A DNA stretch of 64,000 bases from Terrabacter sp. Root181 (GTDB taxonomy: Bacteria; Actinomycetota; Actinomycetes; Actinomycetales; Dermatophilaceae). This document shows positions 28,451 to 36,834 of the stretch, in pieces. The stretch lies in contig NZ_LMHU01000007.1 in NCBI RefSeq assembly GCF_001428505.1, positions 372,133 through 436,132 on the forward strand, read 5' to 3'. The position numbers were made by a program, and so were the translations under genes. Below the pieces are notes generated by a model that was not told the origin of the DNA, searched no databases, and saw only the letters and a list, made by a program, of their open reading frames with translations. The first letter of the stretch is position 1; each line of letters starts with the position of its first letter.

Positions 28451-28467
28451 CGGAACAGATCATTCCG
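28451..28467. promoter_or_regulatory. Operator 2 for the divergent TetR regulator
   Basis: Second CGGAA-N7-TTCCG dyad; its spacer CAGATCA differs from the first (CGATCCA) while the arms are identical. It lies 17 bases before the TIGR03086 start, probably overlapping its promoter. Confidence 0.85.
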
Positions 28468-28484
28468 ATAGAAAGAGTGGCCCC

Positions 28485-29078
28485 ATGGACACGGCACCGA
28501 CCTCCTGGACGATGCTCGACGCCGCGCACTCCGCCCTGCGCGACACCGTCGCCGCGGTGCGCGCCGACCAGTGGCGCCTCCCCACCCCGTGTGCCGAATG
28601 GACCGCGGCGCAGGTGCTCCAGCACGCCGCCGGCGACCAGCAGGCCTACGCCGCGGTGCTCGGCGACGGCGGCTTCCCGGCATACGACCCCTTCTCCCCC
28701 ACGGGCACCCTCGACGGGGACGCCATGGACCTCCTCGACCACCCCCTCGCGGCGGCCCGGCTCGCCTTCTCCCGGGTCGGCGCCGACGACGTCGCCGTCC
28801 CCGTGCCCCTGCCGCAGGGGCCGCTCACCGCGACGGTCGCCGTCGGGGCCTGTGCCCTGGACGCCGCCGTGCACGCCTGGGACGTCGCGGCCGCGACAGG
28901 GCAGCCGTCACCCGTCAGCGAGGAGCTGGCGGAGCAGCTGCACGCCGTGGCCGTCGAGATCGTCGAGCCACTGCGCGGGTTCGCCTACGCTGCAGCACTC
29001 CCCGGCGACGAGGGCGGCGCCCTCGACCAACTGCTGCGCTACCTGGGACGCGACCCCCGCTGGACCCCGGCAGCCTGA
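28485..29078 (+). CDS. TIGR03086-family DinB/MDMPI-like protein
   Basis: A 197-residue protein of the mycothiol-dependent maleylpyruvate-isomerase (DinB-like) fold. The family marks are TPCAEWTAAQVLQHAAGDQ (His47) and AVHAWDVAAATGQ (His130, Asp133), the likely metal ligands. These four-helix-bundle proteins often catalyse thiol-dependent reactions using mycothiol in actinobacteria, but the substrate of this one is unknown. The ATG at 28485 follows the two TetR operators, so the protein is probably induced by whatever inactivates the repressor. Confidence 0.9.
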   Translation: MDTAPTSWTMLDAAHSALRDTVAAVRADQWRLPTPCAEWTAAQVLQHAAGDQQAYAAVLGDGGFPAYDPFSPTGTLDGDAMDLLDHPLAAARLAFSRVGADDVAVPVPLPQGPLTATVAVGACALDAAVHAWDVAAATGQPSPVSEELAEQLHAVAVEIVEPLRGFAYAAALPGDEGGALDQLLRYLGRDPRWTPAA

Positions 29079-29178
29079 CCCTCGACGAGGCAGCGTCCGT
29101 CCGACGGTGGGACGCAACTCACCTCGCGGACGAGGCCATTTCGTTGTGCGGGCGGCGACACCGGAGTTGTATCGAGGT

Positions 29179-30882
29179 ATGAGCGCACCCCTGCCCGCCG
29201 ACCTCGACATCGCGAACGCGGCGACCCTGCGTCCGCTCGTCGACGTCGCCGCCGACCTCGGAGTCACCCCCGACCACCTCGAACCGTGGGGACGTGACGT
29301 CGCCAAGATCGACCTCGCGGTCCTCGACGAGCCCCGTCGGCAGCCCGACGCGAAGTACGTCGTCGTCACCGCGATCACCCCGACCCCCCTCGGCGAGGGC
29401 AAGACGACGACCGCGGTCGGACTCGCCCAGGCGCTCCAGCGACTCGACAAGCGTGCCGTCGTCGCCCTGCGCCAGCCGTCGATGGGACCGACCTTCGGCA
29501 TCAAGGGCGGAGCCGCCGGCGGCGGCTACAGCCAGGTCGTGCCGATGGAGCGACTCAACCTGCACCTGACGGGCGACTTCCACGCCGTCACGTCGGCCCA
29601 CAACCTGCTCGCCGCGATGATCGACAACCACCTGCACCACGGCAACGCGCTCGGCTTCGACGTCCGCAACATCACGTGGCGACGGGTCCTCGACGTCAAC
29701 GACCGCGCCCTGCGCAACGTCGTCATCGGCCTCGGGGCGCGCCAGGACGGAATGGCCCGCGAGACGGGGTTCGACATCACCGCGGCGAGCGAGGTCATGG
29801 TGCTGCTGACCCTCGCCACGTCGCGGCGTGACCTGCGCGAGCGGCTCGGTCGGATCGTCGTCGGCTACACGACCGAGGGCAAGAGCGTGACCGCGGACGA
29901 CCTGCACGCAGCCGGGGCGATGACGGCCCTGCTGGCGGACGCCCTCAAGCCCAACCTGCTGCAGACCCTCGAGGGCGGCCCGGCGATCATCCACTGCGGC
30001 CCCTTCGGCAACATCGCCACCGGCACGTCGTCCGTCACGGCCGACCTCATCGCGATGCGCGGCAGCGACTACGCCATCACCGAGGCGGGGTTCGGGGCCG
30101 ACATGGGAGCCGAGCGCTTCTTCGACGTCAAGTGCCGCGTCAGCGGGCTCAAGCCCGACGTCGCCGTCATCGTGGCCACGGTCCGGGCCCTCAAGACCCA
30201 CTCGGGACGGTATGCCGTCAAGGCCGGGAAGCCTCTACCCGCAGGCCTGCTCAAGGAGAGCCCGAAGGACGTGGAGGCCGGGCTGCCCAACCTGCGCAAG
30301 CACATCGAGATCGTGCGGCGCTTCGGCGTGCAGCCCGTCGTCGCCATCAACGCCTTCCCCGACGACCACGACTCGGAGCACGCCGTCATCCGCCGCTACT
30401 GCAACACCCTCGGCGTGCGTTCAGCGGTGACGCGCCACGTCGCGGAGGGCGGCACGGGAGCGCTCGAGCTCGCCCAGGTCGTCATCGAGGCTGCCCACGA
30501 GCCGACGAGCTTCGAGTTCCTCTATCCCCTCGACCTGCCGCTCGAGCAGAAGATCGAGGCGATCGCCACGCAGATCTACGGCGCCGACGGCATCGACGTC
30601 AGCCCGGCCGCGGCGCGAGCGCTCAAGGACTACGAGCGGCTCGGCTACGGCGGGCTTCCCGTCGTCATCGCCAAGACCCACCTCTCGATCTCGTCGGACC
30701 CGGCCCTGCGAGGCGCGCCGCGCGGGTGGCGGATGCCCGTCCGCGAGGTCAGGGCCGCGGTCGGAGCCGGCTACGTCTACGCGATCTGCGGCGACATGCG
30801 GACGATGCCGGGCCTGCCCACATCGCCCAACGCCGAACGCATCGACATCACCGAGGACGGCTCGGTCACTGGCCTGTCCTGA
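29179..30882 (+). CDS. fhs: Formate-tetrahydrofolate ligase
   Basis: A full-length 567-residue enzyme that makes 10-formyl-tetrahydrofolate from formate, ATP and tetrahydrofolate, feeding one-carbon metabolism. The P-loop-like TPTPLGEGKT (67-76), the segment LRQPSMGPTFGIKGGAAGGG, and DFHAVTSAHNLLAA are the family's strongest signatures and are intact. Its start is an ATG preceded by GAGG. No folD or other folate gene is next to it. The 100-base leader shows no recognisable ZTP or folate riboswitch. Confidence 0.97.
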   Translation: MSAPLPADLDIANAATLRPLVDVAADLGVTPDHLEPWGRDVAKIDLAVLDEPRRQPDAKYVVVTAITPTPLGEGKTTTAVGLAQALQRLDKRAVVALRQPSMGPTFGIKGGAAGGGYSQVVPMERLNLHLTGDFHAVTSAHNLLAAMIDNHLHHGNALGFDVRNITWRRVLDVNDRALRNVVIGLGARQDGMARETGFDITAASEVMVLLTLATSRRDLRERLGRIVVGYTTEGKSVTADDLHAAGAMTALLADALKPNLLQTLEGGPAIIHCGPFGNIATGTSSVTADLIAMRGSDYAITEAGFGADMGAERFFDVKCRVSGLKPDVAVIVATVRALKTHSGRYAVKAGKPLPAGLLKESPKDVEAGLPNLRKHIEIVRRFGVQPVVAINAFPDDHDSEHAVIRRYCNTLGVRSAVTRHVAEGGTGALELAQVVIEAAHEPTSFEFLYPLDLPLEQKIEAIATQIYGADGIDVSPAAARALKDYERLGYGGLPVVIAKTHLSISSDPALRGAPRGWRMPVREVRAAVGAGYVYAICGDMRTMPGLPTSPNAERIDITEDGSVTGLS

Positions 30883-30900
30883 CCTCGTCGCCGGCCGGAA

Positions 30901-30944
30901 GGCGCCGTCCCGGACGGGACGCCGTCGGGGACGGTAGGCCGTCC
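30901..30944. terminator. GC hairpins between fhs and the GNAT gene
   Basis: Two small stems follow the fhs stop: GTCCCG/CGGGAC (30907-30920) and GGACGG/CCGTCC with loop TAGG (30929-30944). They lie between convergent genes and may stop transcription. Confidence 0.5.
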
Positions 30945-30947
30945 GGA

Positions 30948-32018
30948 TCAGTGCAGCGGGGTGCCGTCGACGCGGCGGGCCATCGCGACGTCGTCGCGGT
31001 AGTCGTTCGCGCTGAGGCGGAGTCCGCGTGGCACCCGACCGACCTCGGTCCAGCCCGACCGGGCGTAGAAGTCGCCCAGCCCGAGACCGTCGCGGTAGTC
31101 GAGGCGCAGCAGCTCGACCCACGGCAGCTCGCGCCGGGCGATGCCGACCATGCCGCCGAGGAGGAGGCGCCCGAGGTTGCGGCCCTGGGCGGCCGGGTCG
31201 ACCATGAGGCGCTTCAGCCCGGCGACGTGGTCGTAGGGAAAGCCTCTCGAGTGCTCCCAGAAGCCGAGGCCGAGCAGGGGCCCGTCGGGCTCCCTGAGCA
31301 CACAGAGCAGCGAGCGCCGCTCGTGGACGTCGTCGAGGTGCCGGTCGAGCGCGGCCGCCACGTCGCGCCGGGCCGCCCCCGGCAGGAAGCCGACCGAGCC
31401 ACCGGCGTCGTTGACGCGCACCCAGAGGTCGACGACGGCCTCCCGGAGCTCGGCGATCGCTGCCTCACGAGGCACGGATGCGACGCTCGGCGCCTCGAAG
31501 TACGGCATCGGCTCGCTGTCCGGCTCGCCCTTCATCTGCCGCGAGCCGACCTGGACGAGTCCCGCGGACACGGCAGTGCGCATCGACGCCGTGTTGACCG
31601 TGTCGACCATCGCCGTCACGAGCGCGTCGGGGCGGTGCTCGACTCCCCACGCGACGACGGCGCGCGAGATCTCCCGGCCGAGACCCGCGCCCAGGCGGTC
31701 GTGCGCGAGCCGGTAGTAGATGTTGAGGGAAGAGCTGTCGGAGTCCTTGTGCCGCAAGCCCGCCCACCCGATGACCTCGCCAGTCGCGCGGTCGACGACA
31801 GCGGCATACCCCAGCTCGTCCCGCTCCCAGTCGGCGAGGTCGGCCTCGAGCCGCTCACGGCACCGCTCGGGACTCGGCATGCTCGACGGCGAGTGCGCGT
31901 ACGTCCGCGGGTCGCTGTGGAGGCGGACGTAGTCGTCGAGGTCCTCGGCGCGGGGCCGGCGCAGCACGAGCCGCTCGGTCGTCAGCCAGACGGTCCCCTC
32001 GTCGATGGGAGCCGTCAC
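30948..32018 (-). CDS. Double-domain GNAT acetyltransferase
   Basis: A 356-residue protein with two acetyltransferase domains. Domain 1 (about 10-175) is RimJ/RimL-like: LTTERLVLRRPRAEDLDDYV and GAGLGREISRAVVAWG, the acetyl-CoA-binding motif. Domain 2 (about 190-345) has KRLMVDPAAQGRNLGRLLLGG and DFYARSGWTEVGRV. Two fused GNAT domains may act on two substrates or form a pseudo-dimer. Acceptors are unknown. Its ATG overlaps the stop of the small zinc-ribbon gene upstream. Confidence 0.9.
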   Translation of the reverse strand: MTAPIDEGTVWLTTERLVLRRPRAEDLDDYVRLHSDPRTYAHSPSSMPSPERCRERLEADLADWERDELGYAAVVDRATGEVIGWAGLRHKDSDSSSLNIYYRLAHDRLGAGLGREISRAVVAWGVEHRPDALVTAMVDTVNTASMRTAVSAGLVQVGSRQMKGEPDSEPMPYFEAPSVASVPREAAIAELREAVVDLWVRVNDAGGSVGFLPGAARRDVAAALDRHLDDVHERRSLLCVLREPDGPLLGLGFWEHSRGFPYDHVAGLKRLMVDPAAQGRNLGRLLLGGMVGIARRELPWVELLRLDYRDGLGLGDFYARSGWTEVGRVPRGLRLSANDYRDDVAMARRVDGTPLH

Positions 32019-32170
32019 GGCGCCTGTCGCTCGGACGCGCGCGTCTCGCAGGCGGCCAGGGGCGCGCCGTCACAGCAGGGCTCGATGTAGAGGCACGTCG
32101 GGCAGCGGTTGTGCGCCTGCTCGGCATACATCTGGGTGCCGCAGTAGGGGCACGGGATCTCCAGGGCCAT
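32015..32170 (-). CDS. Small Cys-rich zinc-ribbon protein
   Basis: A 51-residue protein with CPYCG near the start, CPTC in the middle, and two further Cys (CC then C), fit for a rubredoxin-like zinc ribbon. The ATG at 32170 is preferred: the upstream in-frame start at 32215 would overlap the long terminator hairpin of hflX. It is coupled to the GNAT gene by an ATGA. I do not recognise a named family. It could be a zinc-binding partner of the acetyltransferase or an independent small protein. Confidence 0.7.
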   Translation of the reverse strand: MALEIPCPYCGTQMYAEQAHNRCPTCLYIEPCCDGAPLAACETRASERQAP

Positions 32171-32210
32171 ACCCCTCATCCTCCCCGAGACCCCGGTCGT
32201 CCCGGAGCCC

Positions 32211-32253
32211 GACATGCCGAAGGGCCCCCTCGGTGGGGGCCCTTCGGCATGTC
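32211..32253 (-). terminator. Nineteen-base-pair terminator hairpin after hflX
   Basis: A perfect 19-base stem (32211-32229 with 32235-32253, loop TCGGT) containing GCCGAAGGGCCCCC begins 3 bases past the hflX stop. It ends the hflX transcript. Confidence 0.9.
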
Positions 32254-32256
32254 GGC

Positions 32257-33762
32257 TCAGCTGGCGACGACGGCGTATGCGGCGAGGTCGGGCTCCATGC
32301 TCGGCGTGACCTTCGCGCGCAGCCGGGTCCCTTCGGCCACGTGCTCGCTCTCGAGGATCTCGCCCTCCTCGTGCAGCCGCGAGATGAGGTCGCCACGGTC
32401 GTAGGGCACGAGCACGTCGACCTCGATGTCGGGCTTGGGCAGCTCGTGGTCGATGAGTGCACGCAGCTCGTCGAGCCCTGCGCCGGTGCGCGCCGAGACG
32501 GTGATGCAGTGCTTCTCGTGGCGTCGGAGCCGGTCGAGCACCTCGGGGTCGGCGATGTCGGCCTTGTTGACGACGATGATCTCCTTGATCTGGTCGCCGC
32601 CGACCTCGGCCAGCACCTCGCGCACCGCGGAGATCTGGCCCTCGGGGTCGGGGTGTGAACCGTCGACGACGTGCAGGAGCAGGTCGGAGTCGCCGACCTC
32701 CTCGAGCGTCGACCGGAACGCCTCGACGAGCTGGTGCGGCAGGCTGCGCACGAAGCCGACCGTGTCGGCGAGCGTGTAGACGCGCCCGTCCTCGGTCTCG
32801 GTGCGACGCACGGTCGGGTCGAGGGTCGCGAAGAGCTGGTTCTCGACGAGGACGCCGGCGCCGGTCAGGCGGTTGAGCAGCGAGCTCTTGCCGGCGTTGG
32901 TGTAGCCGGCGATGGCGACGGACGGGACCCCGCCTGCGCGTCGCGAGCGCCGGCGCGTGTCGCGGCTCGTCTTCATGCCCTTGATGTCGCGGCGCAGCTT
33001 GGCGATCTTCGTGTTGATGCGGCGACGGTCGAGCTCGATCTTCGTCTCGCCGGGTCCACGGGATCCGATGCCCTCACCGCCGGCGACACGGCCACCGGCC
33101 TGACGGGACATCGACTCACCCCAGCCACGCAGGCGCGGCAGGAGGTACTGGAGCTGGGCCAGCTCGACCTGGGCGCGACCCTCGCGGCTCTTGGCGTGCT
33201 GGGCGAAGATGTCGAGGATCAGGGCGGTGCGGTCGATGACCTTGACCTTGACGACGTCCTCGAGGGCGCGGCGCTGGCTCGGGGCGAGCTCGCCGTCGCA
33301 GATGACGGTGTCGGCGCCCTCCTCGACGACGATGTCGCGCAGCTCGAGGGCCTTGCCCTTGCCGAGCCACGTCGCGGGGTCGGGCTTCTGGCGGCGCTGC
33401 ACGACGCCCTCGAGCACGGTCGAACCGGCGGTCTCGGCGAGGGCCGCGAGCTCCCGGATGGAGTTCTCGGCGTCGTCGGCGGTGCCGTCGGTCCAGACAC
33501 CGGCCAGCACGACGCGCTCGAGGCGCAGCTGGCGGTACTCGACCTCGGTGATGTCCTCGAGCTCGGTCGAGAGGCCCTGGACGCGGCGGAGCGCGGCGCG
33601 CTCCTCACGGTCGAGCTGGTCGCCGTCGTAGAGCGGGTATGCCGTCTCGTCGGGCTCGTGGAGCTCCTCGGCCAGCGCATCGGCGCGGGTGGCGAAGAGG
33701 GCGCGCTCGCGCTGCGTGGCGCGGTCGGTGTCGCTGGGGTGGTTCGTGTGGTTGCTCGTCAT
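32257..33762 (-). CDS. hflX: Ribosome-associated GTPase HflX
   Basis: A 501-residue GTPase. The N-terminal HflX domain contains GGRVAGGEGIGSRGPGETKI just before the GTPase core; G1 is GYTNAGKSS at 286-293, G3 DTVGF at 333-337, and G4 NKAD at 399-402. HflX splits stalled ribosomes after heat or antibiotic stress. The N-terminus is about 70 residues longer than in E. coli, as is usual in actinobacteria. ATG 33762 is chosen; upstream in-frame codons belong to the divergent methyltransferase promoter region. Order dapF, methyltransferase, hflX is common in this phylum. Confidence 0.96.
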   Translation of the reverse strand: MTSNHTNHPSDTDRATQRERALFATRADALAEELHEPDETAYPLYDGDQLDREERAALRRVQGLSTELEDITEVEYRQLRLERVVLAGVWTDGTADDAENSIRELAALAETAGSTVLEGVVQRRQKPDPATWLGKGKALELRDIVVEEGADTVICDGELAPSQRRALEDVVKVKVIDRTALILDIFAQHAKSREGRAQVELAQLQYLLPRLRGWGESMSRQAGGRVAGGEGIGSRGPGETKIELDRRRINTKIAKLRRDIKGMKTSRDTRRRSRRAGGVPSVAIAGYTNAGKSSLLNRLTGAGVLVENQLFATLDPTVRRTETEDGRVYTLADTVGFVRSLPHQLVEAFRSTLEEVGDSDLLLHVVDGSHPDPEGQISAVREVLAEVGGDQIKEIIVVNKADIADPEVLDRLRRHEKHCITVSARTGAGLDELRALIDHELPKPDIEVDVLVPYDRGDLISRLHEEGEILESEHVAEGTRLRAKVTPSMEPDLAAYAVVAS

Positions 33763-33882
33763 GTTCTCCCTATGGTCCCATCCGTCCAACGCCACGAGCC
33801 ACTCGTTTGTGCCCGATCCGACGTCGTGGGGGCGGCGCGCACGTGCCGCGGGCGACGCGCCCGGGCCGATACGGTGACCGTG

Positions 33883-34494
33883 ATGAGCGAGCCGACCGAC
33901 CACTACTTCACCGCCGAACCGGCCACTCCGGAGGAGCGACGGACGATCGAGGTCACCCTCGACGGGCGCCGGTTCGCCGTGACGACGGCCCGGGGTGTCT
34001 ACTCCCCCGACCGCCTCGACCCGGGCACGGCGGTGCTGCTCTCCGGGGCTCCCGACCCGAGCCCTACCGGTGACCTCCTCGACATCGGCTGCGGCTGGGG
34101 ACCGATCTCGCTCACGCTCGCCCTGCGGTCCCCCGGCGCCCGGGTCTGGGGCGTCGACGTCAACCGCCGCTCCCTCGACCTGTCACGGCGCAACGCCGAG
34201 TCGGCCGGTCTCGACAACACCACCTTCTGCGAGCCCGACGACGTGCCGGACGACGTGCGGTTCGCCACGATCTGGTCCAACCCGCCGATCCACGTCGGCA
34301 AGCCCGCCCTGCACGCCCTCCTGGAGCGCTGGCTCCCCCGGCTGGCCGACGACGGCGTCGCTCACCTCGTCGTCCAGAAGCACCTGGGGTCGGACTCGCT
34401 GCAGCGGTGGATCAACGAGCAGGGCTGGGGTCTGAGGTGCACGCGTCTGTCGTCGGCGAAGGCCTTCCGCATCCTCGAGGTGCGCCGTGCCTGA
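33883..34494 (+). CDS. Class I SAM-dependent methyltransferase, RsmC-like
   Basis: A 203-residue methyltransferase with motif I DIGCGWGP (67-74), VDVNRRSLDLSRRNAE and the N-specific motif IV SNPPIHVG (132-139), as in RsmC/RlmG enzymes that methylate guanine N2 in rRNA. It corresponds to only the C-terminal catalytic half of E. coli RsmC. A target in rRNA is likely but not proven. A GTG one codon upstream is an alternative start. It overlaps the next gene by eight bases. Confidence 0.9.
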   Translation: MSEPTDHYFTAEPATPEERRTIEVTLDGRRFAVTTARGVYSPDRLDPGTAVLLSGAPDPSPTGDLLDIGCGWGPISLTLALRSPGARVWGVDVNRRSLDLSRRNAESAGLDNTTFCEPDDVPDDVRFATIWSNPPIHVGKPALHALLERWLPRLADDGVAHLVVQKHLGSDSLQRWINEQGWGLRCTRLSSAKAFRILEVRRA

Positions 34495-35242
34495 CGTGCG
34501 GGGAGCCGTGGCCGACGCCCGGGCGCTCGTCGCGCAGTGGTTCCCCGAGGCCCGGGCCGCCTGGCTGGGTGGCAGCGTCGTCCTCGGTTCGGCGACGCCG
34601 GGTTCCGACCTCGACGTCACCGTGCTGCTCCAGGGGCCGCCGGCGCCGTTCCGGGACTCACGCCGCTACCGCGGCTGGCCGGTCGAGCTGTTCGTGCACA
34701 CCGAGACGTCCCTCGGCCACTACGTGCGGCGCGACGCCGAGGGAGGGCGTCCCACCATGGCGCGCCTCGTCGGGCGGTCGGTCGTGCTCACCGATACCGA
34801 CGGCTCGGGCGGGCAGTGGCAGCAGACGGCGCGGATGCTGCTGGCTGCGGGACCTCCCGCGCTCACCGGCGACGACCTCGCGTCGATGCGGTATGCCGTC
34901 ACCGACCTCCTCGACGACGTGACGCACGCGCACGACGCCCATGAGCGTCTCGTCAGCTCGGCCCTGCTGGCCGAGGAGTCCGCGCACCTGCTGCTGCACG
35001 GGGCCGGTCACTGGTGGGGTCGGGGCAAGTGGGTGGCGCGCGAGCTGGCCGACCTGGACGAGCGCGACGGCACCGACTGGCGCGCGCGGCACGAGCGGGC
35101 CCTCGTCACCGCGGCGGCGGGCGACGTGTCGCTGCTGCTCGGCTTCGCCGACGACGTGCTGGCCCGCAACGGCGGTCCGCTCTTCGAGGGTCACCGGCTT
35201 GCGGGCAACGACCCCGGAGCTCCTGCCGACCGGTCGACGTGA
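34487..35242 (+). CDS. Nucleotidyltransferase-domain protein
   Basis: A 251-residue protein with the pol-beta-type nucleotidyltransferase motif GSVVLGSATPGSDLDV (29-44), placing catalytic Asp at 41 and 43. The C-terminal half is helical, with LAEESAHLLLHGAGHWWGRGK. This architecture resembles aminoglycoside-type or KNTase-like nucleotidyltransferases and some MNT-like partners, but no HEPN partner gene is adjacent. It is translationally coupled to the methyltransferase. Its stop lies within a decayed hairpin copy and its 3' end overlaps the convergent FkbM gene by 52 bases. Confidence 0.85.
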   Translation: MPDVRGAVADARALVAQWFPEARAAWLGGSVVLGSATPGSDLDVTVLLQGPPAPFRDSRRYRGWPVELFVHTETSLGHYVRRDAEGGRPTMARLVGRSVVLTDTDGSGGQWQQTARMLLAAGPPALTGDDLASMRYAVTDLLDDVTHAHDAHERLVSSALLAEESAHLLLHGAGHWWGRGKWVARELADLDERDGTDWRARHERALVTAAAGDVSLLLGFADDVLARNGGPLFEGHRLAGNDPGAPADRST

Positions 35243-35937
35243 TCGTGAGAGCCGGCCGGCAGACGCCTCACCTCGAACGGGCGCCGGTGCGGTCCTGCCG
35301 CAGCCGGTCCCACATCTGGGCGGGACGGGGGAGCTGCGGCGGCAAGGCCCCCCGGCGGGACGGCGAGCACGTTGGGCGCCATGGCGTCGTCGCGCTGCGC
35401 CGCCGTGGAGGCCCGGTCGACGTAGCCGTCCTGGGTGATCCGGGACAGCCGGTAGCCGTGCGCGTCGGCCAGATGGGCACCGCACGCGGCGTCGTTCTCC
35501 TCGAAGACGACGTACGGCTGGTCGCGCGCGATGAGGTCGGCTGCGCCGCGCACGACCGCGACCTCGGCGCCCTCGACGTCGATCTTCATGACCGACACGG
35601 GCGGGGTCTCGTCGCCGTCCAGCACGTCGTCCAGTCGTCGCACCCCCATCGAGAAGTCCGGCGTCTCCCCCGGCAGGGCGAGGCGCGTCATGCCGGAGTT
35701 CGAGGCGACAGGTCGCACCATCGCGACCTCCGACTCGGTGTCCGACAGCCCGTGGTCGTGGACGACCACGTTGGACAGGTCGTTGAGCCGGACGTGACCT
35801 TCGAGTCGTGCGCGGTTGGCCGCATCGGGCTCGAAGGCGAGCACACGACCCTCGCCCGCGGCACGGATGTCGTGCCGCGTGAGGTAGGAGGCGAGCGCCA
35901 CTGCAGCTCCAGAGGTCGGTTTCCCGGACATCCGCAC
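35191..35937 (-). pseudogene. FkbM-family methyltransferase, probably N-terminally truncated
   Basis: The 248-residue frame has the middle and end of an FkbM methyltransferase: GRVLAFEPDAANRARLEGHV, LNDLSNVVVHDHGLSD, and SVMKIDVEGAEVAVVRG with YVVFEEND. The glycine-rich SAM-binding motif I (VDVGANxG) that should come first is missing: only about 30 residues precede GRVLAFEP, and an in-frame TAG lies just upstream. The last 50 residues (after about 195) are Pro/Ala/Arg-rich, unlike the family, and overlap the convergent nucleotidyltransferase gene. It sits 36 bases after dapF. I infer a decaying gene, though a shortened functional protein cannot be excluded. Confidence 0.65.
35233..35278. repeat. 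Possible decayed copy of the GTTCGAGGTG hairpin family
   Basis: GTCGACGTGATC at one side and TCACCTCGAAC at the other resemble the arms of the elements at 4403 and 62216, but they no longer pair well and the loop is different. It lies at the convergent ends of the nucleotidyltransferase and FkbM frames. Confidence 0.35.
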
Positions 35938-35973
35938 CCTAGTTCGCGACGGGCGCCATTCGGGGTGAAACGG

Positions 35974-36834
35974 TCAGAGCGGGAAGTCGCCGTCGGCGAC
36001 CAGGACCGCGGGACCCGCGAGCTCGACCCGCTGACCGGGCAGCGGCGTGACCGTCAGGCGCCCGCCGGGCACGTCGACGGTCCAGGGGCTGAGGTCCTCG
36101 ACGCCGGACCAGAAGCGCGTGGCGAGGGCCGCGGCGGCCGCACCCGTGCCACACGAGCGCGTCTCGCCGACACCGCGCTCGTGGACCCGCATGGCGATGT
36201 GCCCGGGCCCGACGGCCCGGACGAACTCGACGTTGGAGCCGTCGGCCGGCTCGGGGTGCAGCTCGGGCGCCTCGGCGAGGTCGAGGTTCTCCAGGGAGAT
36301 GCCCTCGGGGAGCATGACGACCGCGTGCGGGTTGCCGAGGTCGAGGGTCAGCGCCGGCACGGGCTTGCCGTGGTGCGGTCGCACCATGACGTCGAAACCG
36401 TCGCGGCGCGCGGCCTCCTCGTCGCCGAGGCGCCACGGACCGAGGTCGACGGCGTACCCCTCGTCGACGACGCGCACCGTCTTGACGCCGGCGCGGGTCG
36501 CGATGGTGAAGGTCGAGCCGAAGGCGAGTCCCTCACGGCGGAGGTAGTCGGCGAAGACGCGCGTGCCGTTGCCGCACATCTCGGCAAGCGAGCCGTCGGC
36601 GTTGCGGTAGTCCATGAACCACTCGGCCTCACGCGACTGGGCCCGGACCGCCTCGTCGGTCGAGAGCGCCGTGCGCACGACCCGGATGACGCCGTCGGCG
36701 CCGAGACCCGCGTGGCGGTCGGCGATGCGTTGCACCTGGGCGGGCGTGAGCTCCAGCGAGCCCTCGAGGTCGGGGACGAGGACGAAGTCGTTCTCGGTGC
36801 CGTGGCCCTTGGTGAAACGCGTCATGTCAGTCAT
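35974..36834 (-). CDS. dapF: Diaminopimelate epimerase
   Basis: A 286-residue cofactor-free epimerase converting LL- to meso-diaminopimelate for lysine and peptidoglycan. The two catalytic cysteines are Cys87 in EMCGNGTR and Cys229 in RSCGTGAAA. Length is typical. Its ATG overlaps the stop of the SulP gene in an ATGA, so it is translated from the same message as arsR and sulP. A second in-frame ATG three codons on is possible. meso-DAP is the expected peptidoglycan diamino acid for many, though not all, Intrasporangiaceae. Confidence 0.96.
   Translation of the reverse strand: MTDMTRFTKGHGTENDFVLVPDLEGSLELTPAQVQRIADRHAGLGADGVIRVVRTALSTDEAVRAQSREAEWFMDYRNADGSLAEMCGNGTRVFADYLRREGLAFGSTFTIATRAGVKTVRVVDEGYAVDLGPWRLGDEEAARRDGFDVMVRPHHGKPVPALTLDLGNPHAVVMLPEGISLENLDLAEAPELHPEPADGSNVEFVRAVGPGHIAMRVHERGVGETRSCGTGAAAAALATRFWSGVEDLSPWTVDVPGGRLTVTPLPGQRVELAGPAVLVADGDFPL

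Noticed and set aside
29079-29178. ZTP or folate riboswitch before fhs
   Set aside because: The 100-base leader lacks the conserved pfl-motif core; no convincing fold was seen.
34487-35242. HEPN/MNT toxin-antitoxin pair
   Set aside because: The nucleotidyltransferase is fused to its own helical half and partnered with a methyltransferase; no separate HEPN gene is adjacent.
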